64,000 nt of DNA, taken from contig CM055103.1 of NCBI GenBank assembly GCA_029204225.1, positions 23,616,663 through 23,680,662 on the forward strand, written 5' to 3'. Position 1 is the first letter of the stretch, and every line of letters begins with the position of its first letter. Below are positions 20,962 through 33,718 of the stretch, one piece after another. The stretch is from Diphasiastrum complanatum (lineage: Eukaryota; Streptophyta; Lycopodiopsida; Lycopodiales; Lycopodiaceae). Under the pieces are notes generated by a model. That model worked only from the letters and a program-made list of their open reading frames with translations. It did no database searches and was not told the origin of the DNA. A program made the position numbers and the translations under genes.

Positions 20962-23900
20962 TTACTTGAAAAATGAATCTTTAGCCAAAGGTTTGGTTAA
21001 GATATCAGCTATGCACTCGGATGAAGGCACATGATGAAGTTGAACCTCCTTGGATTGCACCTTCTCCCTCACAAAGTGATAAGCTATCTCAATATGCTTT
21101 GTTCTAGCATGGAAGATCGGATTGGTAGCAATTTGTTGAGAAGCTTGATTGTCACAATAGATGCAAGGGACCTCCTCCACCAAAAGTCTTCTTAGCCATA
21201 GGAGCTCTTTGGTTGTTGAAGTCAATGCCTTGTACTCGGCTTCACAAGAAGAAAGAGAAATTGTATCTTGCTTTTTACAAAAGCCAAGATATCACTCCTA
21301 CACAAAAAAAAGTGACAAATGCACTTATGAATCTTCTATCCATCTTATCTCCTGCAAAATCTGAATCCGAAAATGATCTCAAGTACAAGTTAGATCCTTG
21401 ATAGAGAATGCCAAAAAATCTAGTAGAAGAGACATATCTAAGCACTCTCTTGGCACTTTTCCAATGATGCATCAAGGGACCTTGCATATATTGACTTAAC
21501 TTGCTTACACTATAACTCAATTCTGGTCTAGTGATTGTCAAATAGATTAAGGAGTCTATTAGCTTCCTAAAGAGTGTGATGTCCTCAAAGGATGCTTCAT
21601 CACAGTCATTAGTAACTTTACAAGTTTGCTCCATAGGGGTGTCAATCCCTTTACAATCTTTCATGCCAAACCTCTCAAGAATGGAAGTAGCATACTTTGA
21701 TTGACTTATAAAAGTAAAATCACTACCTCTAGTAGCTTCTATTCCAAGTATGAACTTAAGAAGTCCTAGATCTACCATCTTGAATTCACTAGACAAGGAA
21801 ACTTTAACATTTCTTATGCCTTCACCATCATTTCCTATCAATATGATATCATCAACATAAAGTACTAAAATGATGATCTTTCCATCATTACATTTTATGT
21901 ACAAAGAAGGGTCATAAGAGCTAATCACAAAGCCAAGAGCATAGAGAAAATCATGCAACCTAGAGTACCAAGCTCTAGGTGCTTGTTTCAAGCCATATAG
22001 GCTCTTCCTTAAGTGGCAAACCTTGTCCTCCTCACCATCCTTGATGAAGCCCTCGGGTTGCAACATTTATATTTCCTCCTCCAAGTATCCATTCAAAAAA
22101 GCATTTGTCACATCCATTTGATAGAGATTCCACTTGAATAAAGTAGCAATACAAATGATCAATCTAATGATTACAAGTTTTGCTACAGGAGCAAATGTTT
22201 CTTCATAATCTATGCCTTTAGTTTGAAGAAACCCCTTAGCAACCAATCTAGCTTTGTACTTACTTATAGATCCATCTTGTTTGTACTTTAATCTATAGAT
22301 CCACTTACATGCAAGTGGATTCTTCCCATATGGAAGGTCTACAAGATTCCAAGTTTGATTATCTATCAAAGCATCAAACTCTACTTGCATTGCATCTCTC
22401 CAAACTTGTGATCTATTTGCATTTTCATAACATGATGGCTCTTCAAGCATTGTGGTTAGAAAAGAGTAAGAGGTAGAAGGAGATGTGTCTTCCCTTTGCT
22501 TTCCTTTCTCAAAGTATGCGAGCCTTGAAGGCTCGGCCTTGCTCCTTGTGGATCTTCTTGGCTCCTTTGGCAGAAGATTTTGATCTTCCAAAAGATCACT
22601 TTCAAGAGACTCCTTCTTGGGTGTTGCAAGATCTTCATCACCTAAGAGATTAGATGAATTTGGAAACAACTTGTAACTTTGAGATTCATCAAACAAGACA
22701 TCCTTGCTAACTTTTACTTTCTTTGAAATAGGATCAAATATCCTATATCCTTTGCTATTTTCACTATAGCCTACAAATATTCCTTTGAAGGAAGTTGCAT
22801 CTTCTTTCCTTCTTGTTTCCAAAGGAATGTGGACATAACATATACATCCAAACACTTTAAAATCTTTTACATTGGGCTTATTGCCAAACAAAGCTTGAGA
22901 TGGTGAGATCCCACCAATAGCACTACTAGGAAGCCTATTACATAAGTAATTAGCACAAGTTATGGCCTCCCTTCAAAAAGTGATGGGTAGAGATGCATCA
23001 AGTCTTAAAGACTTTGCACATTCACAAAGACTCCTATTTTTCCTCTCGGCCACCCCATTTTGTTGGGGGGTGTAAGGACAAGTGAGTTCTCTCTTAATGC
23101 CATTGATCTCACAAAAGTCTCTCATCTTGTTGGAGATACACTCTCCTCCATTATCACATCTTAGAACTTTAATGCAAGAACTAAGTTGCTTTTCCACTAA
23201 AGACTTAAACTTTACAAAAGCTTCATATACAAGGCTTTTCTTAGGCAATAATTCAATCCAAGTGTATATATACAATCATCAATAAAAGTCACATACATTA
23301 AAGCTCCTCCATTACTTTCATAAGAAAAAGTATGTACATCCTAATGGATAAGATCTAAAGGTGAGGTAGATCTCGTTAAAGATCTCTTGTAGAAAGTCTT
23401 GTGTGACTTTGCAAGGCCACATGCCTCACACACTTTGCCACACTTCTTGAAAGCTTTTGGTAGGCCGAGAGCTAGCTCCTTTGATGCCATGGATTCCATC
23501 GATTGAAGATTAGGATGGCACAATCTTTTGTGCCAAAGCTCCACTTGAGTCAACTCCTCCCTAACCATATTCACACATTCAATAGCCACATTAGCATCCA
23601 ACTTGAAAAGCCTTCCTTGCTCAATGCCACTAGCTATGCACTTATTATTTTTCGAGATGGAACACACTTCATTCTTGAAATGTACATCTAGTCCATTGTC
23701 CATTAATTGACCAACACTAAGCAAGTTTTTTTGTAATGGATGGAACATACAAAACATTATCAAGATCTATCCTTTTAGATGATCCTAAGCATAATGGAAT
23801 AGATCCTATGCCATCTACCTTGCATTCTTGATCACTAGCTGTGTAAATTGATTTCTTAGAATCATTGCAAGAAAGTAGATAAGAGAAATAATGCTTGTTG

Positions 23901-24870
23901 AATGACATGTGGGAACTAGCCCCACTATCAATCCACCATGATTCTTGGCTTGATGTTGGTGTAGGTGCTACCATCAAGGATGTGTTGAATCCATCCTCTT
24001 CCTCCTCCCCTTGTGCAAGATTGCCTTGATCTTCATTCCCTTGTGCATTCTTCTTCTTATAGCATTCGGAAGCAAAGTGTCATTTCTTCCCACAAAAGAA
24101 ACATTCAACTTTGCTTTGTTCTTTTGCTTCCCTTTGGAGGTAGATGCTCCATCCTTTGCCTCGGCTTCCTTGCCTTGGATCTTCTTGAAAGGATGAGACT
24201 TCTTCTTGCCTTTAGATGTGAAGTTTGCTTTCTCATCACCATTATGTAGTGATAAGGACCCCATTCTTGTTTTGAAGTGTAGAATCCTACTCTCCTCGGC
24301 AACAAGAACATTATGCAATTTCTCAATTGATGGAAGTTGGTCTTGAATAGCAAAAGATTGAACTAGATTAGAGAACTCATCTCCATTCAAGATTACTTGT
24401 ACTAGCTCATTATATTGGATCTTCTCTCCTATAGATCCCAATTCTTTGTTCAAGGATTTTATCCTTAGGACATCCTCTTGTCCATTTGCTCCACTTCCCC
24501 TCATGATTTGCAAGATCAAGTTTCTTAGCATAAGCACTCTTGAAGTGTTATTGGACTCATAAATGATCTTTAGTGAATCCCAAGCCTCTTTTGATGTGGT
24601 ACAAGAAGCCACCTCCTTCAAGAGGTCATTGCTTACATTTAACTTCAAGCAATGTAGGGCTAATCTAACCCTCTTCTTGAATTTTAGTTGTTCTTGGAGA
24701 GCTTGAGGCTCCTCCTCAACTCCTAAGACAATATCAAAGAGATCATGAACCACTAGTAGTGATTCCATTCTTACTTTGCAAATGGAATAGTTTGTGGAAG
24801 TTAGTTTCTCACTAGATTCTAACATATATCCACCCATGGATGTCATTTTGAATGAAAGCCTATGAGACAC
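20962..24870 (-). pseudogene. Copia C Gag-Pol polyprotein, broken
   Basis: Gag starts at about 24846-24870 (GGYMLESSEKLTSTNYS). A frameshift near 24110 puts the CCHC knuckle (CFFCGKK...HFASECYKKK) in another frame, and that knuckle carries a stop. Protease (WWIDSGASSHMSF) runs to 23717, followed by a frameshift. The integrase zinc region is VELWHKRLCHPN and the core is in pieces with stops near 23338, 23277 and 22970. The linker and RT start lie at 22891-22067. A stop at 22067 replaces the Tyr normally before MxQPEG. RT continues at 22066-21275 with YGLKQAPRAWYS and LYVDDIILIG, and then a break leads into RNase H (IYCDNQASQQIATNPIFHAR, ADILTKPLAKD). All domains are recognisable; none can be made as one product. 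Confidence 0.9.
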
Positions 24871-25427
24871 TCAAAGTTCTCTTGATAAGGTGTGATCTAA
24901 GATAGCTTTCTAGCTTTCAAGAAGCTTCTAATCTTGGCCCAATCAATCCTAGTTCAACTTGGATGATGGTATAATAGATCAACTACAAATATCCTAGCAA
25001 TTCACTCCACAAAGAAATTGATTCTAGTTCAAATTGCTTTGATATTCCACACACACTTAAGATTTGAACAGATTAGCCTTAAAGATCTGATCTAATGCTT
25101 CAAAATGAATCATTTCAATGACTCAAATCACTATTTGATCATTAGCATTCAATAGATTGAACCTAGATCTAGACAATGCACTAAAAACCTTGAATTTTGG
25201 ACTAGTATGCACTTTTCTGGATCAAAGACATTTTTGGAAGTTATTTTGAAGGTTGTTGTACGGTTTCACACGTGTGGACAGTACTTTAGTAGCCCAGAAA
25301 TCGATCTTGACTAAAAACAATGATGTTACTTCTCTCTTTGAACTCGCCCTCTCAATAAAAACTCCAAAACAACAAATTGTCAATGATTTCTCAAGTACTA
25401 TTAATTATTTAGATCACTCTTAGACTT

Positions 25428-25440
25428 GGCTCTGATACCA
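25428..25440 (-). promoter_or_regulatory. Primer-binding site of copia C
   Basis: The minus strand reads TGGTATCAGAGCC directly after the 5' LTR, an initiator Met tRNA site. Confidence 0.9.
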
Positions 25441-26292
25441 TGTCAATTTTCAGAGAAAAAGGACAAATATTGATTGTACTATCAATCATTAAGAGTTATT
25501 GATTGCTTAATCCAAAGATCTATCAAGTTCTAGGTGTTAGATCTTGATCTAGATGCTTTACACTGTGATTTAAGCAAGAGCAATGGATCAAATGATCAAA
25601 AACATGGATGAGCGGCCTCACACGTGTGGAGGACAGTACCTGTACGGCCTGTTTACAGAGAGTAAAGTACATTAACATTCAAATGCATTTCATTCATCAA
25701 AACTCAAGACAAATGTGGAAATCTTAACAAAACTAGAATTTGCCAATGTCACATCAACTTGTTATTGATTTGGTTGATCTCTTTATAGATCAAGTACATC
25801 CACGAGCTGTGTACTGTCCAGCAGGCCTTCACACATGTGAAGAGTGCCTAGTCATTCAGATCCACCAATGGGAGTCATATGTGCTCGTTTTTCAAAGTTG
25901 ACTATTCTCTTTGGCTAGAAAACAAAAAGCTAGTCTTCCACATTTATAGGAATAATCCCTATAAAATAGGATCTAATCGAATCTTCCTATCTTATCTTCT
26001 AGAAGCTTATCAACACGTGTGAATGGTATCTTGATATGTGTGAGTAATAACTCATTCACATGGAAGTCCAATCTATTTACAAAAAGTTTGACCAATTTGA
26101 CCATTTTCAAGATTCTACTCAAAGGTCAATTTCATACTAGTGTAGATCAAGCTAAAACCAATCTAACTTAATAAAAATGACTTATGTACATTCTTTCACA
26201 CGTGGGAGCAGACTCCACACGTGTGAGATCCTATCAAGCTCAAAAAACTTGAGATCTACAAGATACAACAAGTTGGAAGTGATATTTTAAGA
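25441..26292 (-). repeat. 5' LTR of copia C
   Basis: An 852-base LTR. The terminal CA has become GA. A TATAAAGAG word on the minus strand near 25785-25795 is a candidate core promoter. CACACGTGTG-type words occur near 25617, 25829, 26013 and 26215. Confidence 0.93.
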
Positions 26293-26297
26293 CAAGT

Positions 26298-26846
26298 TAC
26301 TTTCCACTCAATCATGGACTAAAGTTGTCAAATGAACAATCTCCTCAAACCGAGGAAGAGGAGGAGGAAATGAAAAAATATCTTTTTCACTCCATCATCG
26401 GCTCACTAATGTATGCAATGATCTGCACTCAACCTGACATTGCATATTCAATCAGTTCATTTAGCCAGTTCCTATCAAATCCAGGCCTAGCCCATTGGAA
26501 GGCACTTATAAAGGTCATGAAGTACATCGAAGCAACCAAACATCTCAGCATATGCTATGGAGGTAGCCAATCTGCCGATATTCTAGAAGGATACATAGAT
26601 GCAGATTGGGCAGGGGACATTGATACCAGAAGATCGACTTCTGGATTTGTATTTTTAAACAATCAAGACCCAATCTCTTGGAACTACCGAAAGTAGACCT
26701 CAGTAGCATTATCATCAACCGAATCAAAATACATTGCTACCATGAATGCTACTAAGGAGGCAATTTGGTTGAGGCACCTGCTAGCAGAAATCGACTTTGC
26801 ACAGTCACATCCAACAACCATTTTCTGTGACAATCAAAGCACCATT

Positions 26847-26889
<43 letters not shown>

Positions 26890-27101
26890 CCAAGATTTCA
26901 TTCACGAAGCAAGCATATCGAAATCAAGTATCATTATTTAAGAGAGAAAGTGCAAAGCAAGGAGGTATCATTAGTCTACTGCAAGACAGAATCAATGGCA
27001 GCAGATTACTTCACAAAGGCCCTATCAAAAGAGCATCATCTCATATTCAACATGTTAAATCTGAAGATCAAAACTTTTCAAGATCCACATTAAGGGGGAG
27101 T
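26298..27101 (+). pseudogene. Copia element B, 3' part (RT end, RNase H, purine tract)
   Basis: Reading resumes at YFPLNHGLKLSNEQ and continues through GSLMYAMICTQPDIAYSIS, THLSICYG-like blocks, DADWAGDIDTRRSTSGFVF and ISWNYRK-stop. It then goes through RNase H (TTIFCDNQSTIAL ... NPRFHSRSKHIEIKYHYLRE, YFTKALSKEHH). An in-domain CT microsatellite shifts the frame. The region ends in the purine tract TTAAGGGGGAG at about 27091-27101, right before the LTR. Confidence 0.88.
26848..26886. repeat. (CT)n tract inside the RNase H coding region
   Basis: A 39-base CT run sits where relatives read IALSKNPRFHSRSKH. The upstream half reads in one frame (DNQSTIALSLS) and the downstream half in another (LSLNPRFHSRSK), so the expansion has frameshifted the gene. 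Confidence 0.9.
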
Positions 27102-27776
27102 GTTGGATTTCAATGCTCAGCCTTAAATCCTTTGTTAATGAGCATCCTGAAAAGCCGTTCAAAATAGAGATTTTTCTGACCTTGGATCGGGTCGGATCGG
27201 TTTGGATTGTTTCCAACTCCCCACTTAATTATCCGGACGTGTTCGACCTTGGATCGGATCGGGTCTAATTTTTTTGACCCTAAAAAATTCGACCCTCAGC
27301 ATATTTTTCAACCCAATGTATATTTCTCGACCCTTTGTATAAAATCCGACCCTATGTAATTTTTCGATACTGTTGGATAAAAATCTGACCCAACGACTTT
27401 GCATTGATGTCTGCCAACTTTGTACATGCATTTATGGCATAAAGACGATTGTAATAATTGTAGTAAATTCAGTTGTAGATATTTTTAGTATATCAAACTT
27501 AGAATCTTCATCATAAAACTTAATCAGATATTCCGAGTCTGATAATTTGTTAATCAGTATCTGCGTTATCACGCTCAACAAGCTGAAGTTATAACTTCAT
27601 GTCATTGTACTCATTGTTGATAATAATTAGAGTGCAGTTTGTCCTACTATTGTTATTGTTCTATTGTGCATTTGTATAAATCCTTCGTTTGGATTATTTT
27701 GCTGCTAACTGTGGCGCTTCTGATCCACGCATCTAGCTCGCTCCCAGATTCCGCTCATATCCACTGATTTTCAACA
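27102..27776 (+). repeat. 3' LTR of copia B (probable)
   Basis: It begins TGTTGGATTTC right after the purine tract and probably ends TTTTCAACA at 27776, where a different minus-strand copia remnant begins. The first third is full of TCGACCCT and GGATCGG words (27180-27365). No 5' LTR partner was found, so the right boundary rests on the TG...CA ends and the change of sequence. Confidence 0.6.
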
Positions 27777-27900
27777 TGATTCAATAGAAGATAGAGCTAT
27801 CAAAGTTTGCTTGCAACTGTTCCATGAAATAGGACCATTGTTGAGGAAGGACGTGAATCTAGAAGTAAATTTATGAGTGTCTAGAGCTCTTGCCCAACTT
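27777..27900 (-). pseudogene. Copia RNase H remnant (E family)
   Basis: The minus strand reads TSFLNNGPISWNSCKQTLIALSSIES, close to the block at 34027-34110 of copia E. Copia B appears to have inserted into or next to it. It is cut at both ends. Confidence 0.65.
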
Positions 27901-30890
27901 TTTGGTGTTCTTGGTTGGAACGGTGGTGTGTCTTGTTTTTGAGATTTTTCTTTTTTCACTTTTTGTTTTTCGGTTTTTCTTTTTTCTTTTTTCCAAATGG
28001 TTTTCCGTGGGCTAATGTGCTCGTGCTAATGCCAAGACCCGGTTTCCAAGGGCCCGTGAGTCCTATAGTGCTTGTAAATACCGACGGCACACTAAGGATT
28101 GTGTTCTAAATGAGAGAAAAATGATTCAGTGTTAATTCCTAGGCCCAAGAGGATATTCTGCCTCTTTGGGGTCTCAATTAGCCCTCCCTCTACATTCCAA
28201 GAGGTTGGGGTATAATAATTGCTAAGCCATTAATCACACATCATTCACATCGTGTACGAGTTATGTAAAGCAGTATTCCCAACTCACGATTCACTTGAAT
28301 GAGACTTCTACTTCCAACATTCTTCATTCTTAGAACCATCACACACTACAAATGAGTTTGAAATGTTAGATGCCCAAAGACTAATGTCTGACTACCTTCA
28401 ATCATTCTAGATCTAGGCATTGTGTCACATGATACCAAAAGTGCTAGAAAATTACCTTTCAATCATTCTAGATCTAGGCAATGTGTCACATGATACCAAA
28501 AGTGATAGAAAATTACCTTAGTAGTGGTTGAGAAAGGTCGTGCTCAATGGGAAGAGAAAAGGCTCAATTACTTCTTTCCTTTACATTTGGTCCGCAAAGT
28601 GAGTGGGGCCCTGGTTGAGGAGTCCTCCAACAGACAATTTTACCTCCAATCCAAACACGCCGCTAGCTGACCTGGCTCGCTGGAAGTGCGTTGAGAGGAT
28701 ACACGATAGCTTGTCTATTTTCCAAGGCAGGGATCTGTTGGAAAGAGTGTGAAGTTACTACAACACCTCTAACCTCTGACAGAGGCGTGGGCATCATTGA
28801 GGCAGCATTGAGGCAAAACTATCATCATCAATTTTCTTTAGTTTGTAGTCACAGATATTCGCTGACCAGGAGATGACGAAGTACTATACTATCAATGGAA
28901 AATGTTGATGTAGGGTTGTTGCCATTATCTCGCTTATGGCCATCATTTTACTGATCAGAGATAGATGAGGCACGTTGGTCCGTGCCCTCTGCGTTGCTTC
29001 AGAGGTCAATGCATTTTGTTGGCAGATGGCTGAGCAGTAGATGAAGGGAGGTGCCATTACTACTCCATTCTGACTCGATGGTAGTGCACTGGCCAGTAGG
29101 GATACATTCATAACATTGTTTGACAGTCTGTTGAGAAGGCAGCCAATCTCACACTACATCTTTACTCTATGTTGCTTACTGATCCGAGGGCAAGATGGAA
29201 GATGAGAAGGGCAACCTTACTATCTCAAGTTTCATGATTCTTCACTGGTCTCTCACATTCTGAGGTTTGCATGATGCAACATTCATGAACTGGGGAAGAG
29301 AGGTCCGTAAATTTCAGCAACCAGTATCTCTTTACTTTAACGATCACTCTGTTCTTCTCTTATGGTATGATGATGCTCCTACCAACTGATGGGAAGTGTA
29401 ATGGGCCATGATTCAATAGTAAGAAGTAGCATTTGTAGATCAAATAGGAAGCACTGAGTACTGTTATGACTTAACAATGGGGTATAGAAGGAACAGTTCT
29501 CAAAAAGCTCAGCATTTTATCCTTGGAAACAAAACATTTCCAGCATCTTCTTGAAAATAACAGAGAGTCTTAGTCTATTAGCATACATTGAACCTAGCAA
29601 AACAATCTAGATGTAGCATCCATGAATTCACAAAAGAGAGTTACGCATCATGACCTAACCCAGAACAGAAACAGTTAGCAATCTTGCAGAGACTAAAATT
29701 CTCAGAATTTAGGGGAAGATGTAGCATTTTGCCAAGGGATGGCATTCTCAAGATGAAAGGGAGTTTAATACCACAGCCATAACAGCAGAGACTAGCAAGA
29801 TAATGACAGATTTTGGCCATAGTATCCAGCCTCAGAGCATACTTAGGAGCGTTAGGATCATCACAAGAACATGCAGCAGCGAGTGAAATGGAAGAGAGAG
29901 CCTAAATCTCATTGCACACAATAGAACCTGAATCTCATAACAGATCTAAAAGCCATTTTTCAGCAGAACGTCTTTCCATTTTATAATCCTGGAGCCCACC
30001 CCTCTTGTTCCTTTCGCCATTGTACTCATCTATTCACTTTTCTCAGCCCTGCACAGCAGCAGTCACTTCTATGACATTGAATGTCTATTTAACGTTTCGG
30101 CATGTGTCTATGAAAGAGCATCCCTCATGCATATTAGATTTTTTTTTGACATATGGGGTTCTTAAATGCTTGAATCACAAAAATCCACCATTAAGGGCCT
30201 TCAAACCTTGCTTTTGCATTGAACTTGATTTGGCCTTTTGGCATGTGGCTAATAGAGTTGCCCTCCTAACTAGTGCCATGTGATTTTTTTTTCTTAAGCT
30301 TCTTAATGAAGCCCCAACTTTGATTTTGCGCCTCTCCCACCCCCCCATTGGCATTTATGATCCATTTGCCTTTTAGGAGGCCCCATGGCTAATTTCTCTA
30401 GCTCTTGGTCCATTGGCCATTTGGTCATGCTCTCTTTTTCCCTTTCTTTTCTTTGACATAGGTCTTTTTGGATAATGCACTTTGTAGGCCCCCTTAACCT
30501 TAGCCATTCGATTTTCGATTTGTAATTCCGCAATTTTGGTGACTGAGCCCCCTCTCCCCACTGAGCATCAACTTGAAAACACAGTACTTTGGTTTTTGTA
30601 TTAATATTAAAAGTCACAGTACACTGCGAAAGTTTGGCATAGTAGCCGAATTCATACTTATACGCCAATTTTTTTAAAGGCCATCAAAAATTTTAAATGC
30701 CAACTCTAACGCCATAATTTCCTCTAGCCACATTATGGGTGGCCTGAGACCCCTATCTATTGGTGTTTTTTAGCCATTTATACATTAAAATTGTGCTACT
30801 TTTACATGCCAATTTACATACCATAACAAAACTGGTCCCTATATTAGTCCGATTTTTGGTGTTAAAAATTCGGCTAACAAGGTGTGTGAG
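27901..30890. other. Intergenic DNA without a supported gene
   Basis: Only short chance frames occur. A 61-base tandem pair lies at 28399-28459 and 28460-28520. Pyrimidine-rich stretches occur near 27940-28000 and 30270-30480. I see no domain, LTR pair or RNA gene. Confidence 0.6.
28399..28520. repeat. 61 bp tandem duplication
   Basis: Two adjacent copies starting CAATCATTCTAGATC differ at about three positions. Confidence 0.85.
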
Positions 30891-30892
30891 GA

Positions 30893-31453
30893 CTAGTAAC
30901 TTGTCTTTTGAATGCCATGATCGGTACAAAAAGTTTTGAACTCACTTGACTCATACTCATCACCTTTTATCGATCTAAGAACTTCAATAAAATGTCCTAT
31001 TTGGTTTCCTACCATCTTCTTGAACTCAACAAACTTTGGAAAAACATCTAACTTATTTGCAATAAAATAAATCCAGCACTTATCATTATAATCATCAACG
31101 AATGTTACAAAATAATGGGTACCTCCAATGGATGTCATCTACATCTTTCCACATACATCAGTGCAAATTAACTCAATATTTTGAGTCTTGGATTTTGATT
31201 TGGGAAAACTCTCCCTATGTTGCTGTCCTATAACACAACTTTCACACATCTTTTCATCAAAGGTCAAATCAGGAAACCTAACAATCATATCATATCTCTT
31301 TAGAATTTGAATACTTTGAGCATTAAGATGCCCAAGATTTTGATGCGAAAGCTCTATTATGAGAAATAATAAGACTTTTGTACCTGTCATAGCATCAATT
31401 CTATAATCTATTTCACTTTGTATTAGTCTTTGATGTCTTTCACAAGACATCAT
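30893..31453 (-). pseudogene. Copia integrase fragment
   Basis: The minus strand gives a zinc-region block (LSHQNLGHLNAQSIQ...CESCVIGQQHRESFPKS) and then, after a stop, the core (GGTHYFVTFVDDYNDKCWIYF, EFKTFCTDHGIQ). The usual DNGGEY has decayed to IKGDEYESS. It is truncated before RT. No LTRs are seen and 31454-31880 shows nothing further that I can assign. Confidence 0.75.
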
Positions 31454-31887
31454 TGTTTTGATCCAAAATAGAACATATTGATAATAGGTTGTTCTTCAAC
31501 CTGGAACATATCGAATATTGCCAATTGGTTTGATTTTTCCATTTGAACATAGAGTAAGTAGAGTTTGAATCTGATCAATGCAGAACTATTGATAGGACGA
31601 ATATGATCCTTACACTTGAAAAGAGACATGGATAATTATATAGACTGAGTCACTATAATTGCGCTACAAGTCAAGACTTGAATACTTTTGTTCTTATCAA
31701 TAAAAGATTACTTTGACATTATAGGCTTGGCATCTATTTTGAACATGTCTAGACAATCTCTTATACTTGATCTTGACTATCCAAACAAGAAAGTCGACCT
31801 CCCAATCTACTAGAGTTGCATTATCAGAAAGCCGACTAGGATTCAATTTAGATCAAGTCATCAACATGTAGCTAAAGATTTACTAGA

Positions 31888-32790
31888 CATTGTTCATACA
31901 GACATATGTGTAGGTGCCAAATTTTTCATTACCTTTATTGATGAATTTAAAAAAAGAACAGTTGCATATTTAATTAAGCATAAATTAAAGGCATTCGACC
32001 TCTTCATAACATTCAAAGAGTGGTTTGAGAAGAAAACTAGTAAAAGAATCAACGCATTGAGGTCCAACAATGGAGGAGAGTACATCTCAACTAAATTCAA
32101 GGAATATTGTCTTACCAAAGGCACTAAGTAACAATTCATCACTCCTTAGTCACCTTAGTCCAATGGACTTGTTTAGAGGAAGAATTGAACCTTAGTCGAA
32201 TCTACTAAGTGAATGCTTGCTCACACATCATTGCCTAAGTACTTCTGGGCTGAAGCAGCTAACACTGGAGGCCTCTCAAATAAAACACCTTATAAAGTTT
32301 GAACAAGCTCCAAACCATTATTGAAGAACCTCATAGTGTTCATATCTAACTTCATAGTGTTCATATCTATTGCCTATGCACAGATCCTGAAGGAGTCCAA
32401 AAAGAAGCTGGACTCCCACAATCAAATCCATATTCATTGGTTATGCTTCTTCAAACAGAACTTATAAGCTATATGTTTCTAATATATCAAAGATATTCTT
32501 CAACAGAGATTTCATCTTTATTGAGGATCATTTTATCGACCTGAAAGACAAGAGCAAAGTTCCTGACTAATCATAGTCTACTCTTGCCATCAACACGACA
32601 ATTTGAGTATCAAGTTCAAATACATCGACAAACGAACAACTTGTCAACAATGAATTTGAAGAAAGTGTTGCGACTCAAAAACAACCAAACCGAGGATATC
32701 ATTATCAAACTACTCTCCCTCCAAGAAGATTGACAAGAGTGTTCACACAACCTATAAGGTACATGTCGGAGAAATGGTAGGGAAGGATAG
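31888..32790 (+). pseudogene. Copia integrase and linker remnant (E family, plus strand)
   Basis: A plus-strand reading with many stops: FITFIDEFKKRTVAYLIKHK, RSNNGGEYISTKFKEYC, an AERKN-equivalent with stops, MLAHTSLPKYFWAEAA, then linker words (EDHFIDLKDKS, PPRRLTRVFTQPIRYMSE). The linker matches copia E at 35087-35608 in order. It is cut off before RT. Confidence 0.75.
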
Positions 32791-33679
32791 ATCAGTCCCT
32801 TCAATTCTCCCGGTGCGTGCACTACTGGTGACTTAGTAGGTGAACACAAGAACATGATAATTTTAGAGCTTCTAATACGCGATGGTAGTGGAAGCAATGA
32901 GCAGACACCCAAACAAATCAATCAGATAGTCAGATAGAACATGGAAAAACATTGTAGTATTGACACGAATCTGAACGCAGAACCAAACAGAGTTGTAATC
33001 AGATTAGGTATAACGAAATATACAAGCCAATAATGCAGGTGAGCACAAAAAAAATAGCGGATGTAACCGCGTGCTTCACAAAGCTAATCACAATCTGTGA
33101 AGGTTATGAACCTATTACTGACAAGTTGTCTGAAAATGCGTTGAAGCATCTACAATGTCCATCTCACATGTTACATCTTTGGGTGAAAGCTATATACACA
33201 AGTTTTACAGCTGTACAGATGAAAAAGGTACAAAAGTGGTTGTGCCGTCTATAGGAGATCGTGGGTGGCTGATGTCGTTGTCAAATCTGATTGCATAGTG
33301 CATAGAACGAGCGTAAGGAGGCTGCGACGTCGGGCTTTGCTAAAATTGACGCTGGTGAAAATGCAAAAATTGCGACACTTTGTTGCATTTTTTGCCTGTC
33401 ATAAATTGCGTGAAAAATGCAGTGTCACATTTTTTGCCTATTTAAATTTACTTGTATTTATGTAGACTGTGCAACTATCGCTTTTCTGGAAGTGTCGCAA
33501 AACACTTAGTTGCTCAGGATGGCCCGAAGTTGAAAAGGCGACAATGTCGGGTTTTTCCATGTCCGTGGAAAATCTTGAGTAAAAATGCAAACTGTGGTGA
33601 CAACACAAGTAAAAATGCAGTAGCATGAATGGAGGCAGATTAACATAGGATTTAGGAGAGTAGAGGAGATAAATCCACC

Positions 33680-33710
<31 letters not shown>

Positions 33711-33718
33711 ACCCTTAA
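32791..33718. other. Unassigned DNA ending in a poly-C tract
   Basis: A 73-codon plus-strand reading at 33033 has no recognisable motif. Near 33367 and 33490 the words TTGCGACACTT and AAGTGTCGCAA form a distant inverted pair. The (C)30 tract closes the region. Confidence 0.5.
33681..33710. repeat. (C)30 homopolymer
   Basis: An uninterrupted run of 30 C within CCACCT(C)30ACCC, directly upstream of the decayed end of copia E. Its length may be unreliable in an assembly. Confidence 0.9.

Larger units (their letters stand above)
20046..26292 (-). mobile_element. Ty1/copia element C nested in element B
   Basis: Two 852-base LTRs begin TGTCAATTTTCAG. The left copy ends TTAACA and the right one TTAAGA. 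The 5-base target duplication CAAGT is at 20041-20045 and 26293-26297. Removing the element restores the reading of host element B (NCRPS then YFPLNHG). The primer site and purine tract are present, and coding is on the minus strand. By eye the LTRs differ at roughly 19 positions, about 98% identity. The polyprotein is broken, so it is a defective copy. Confidence 0.95.

Noticed and set aside
30303-30668. 121-codon minus-strand frame
   Set aside because: No domain, no homology that I recognise, and composition follows the pyrimidine-rich DNA. Not supported as a gene.
32616-32921. 101-codon minus-strand frame
   Set aside because: Opposite strand of a decayed copia linker for half its length, with no motif.
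33506-33712. Glycine-run frame MGGGGG
   Set aside because: Translation of the poly-C tract.
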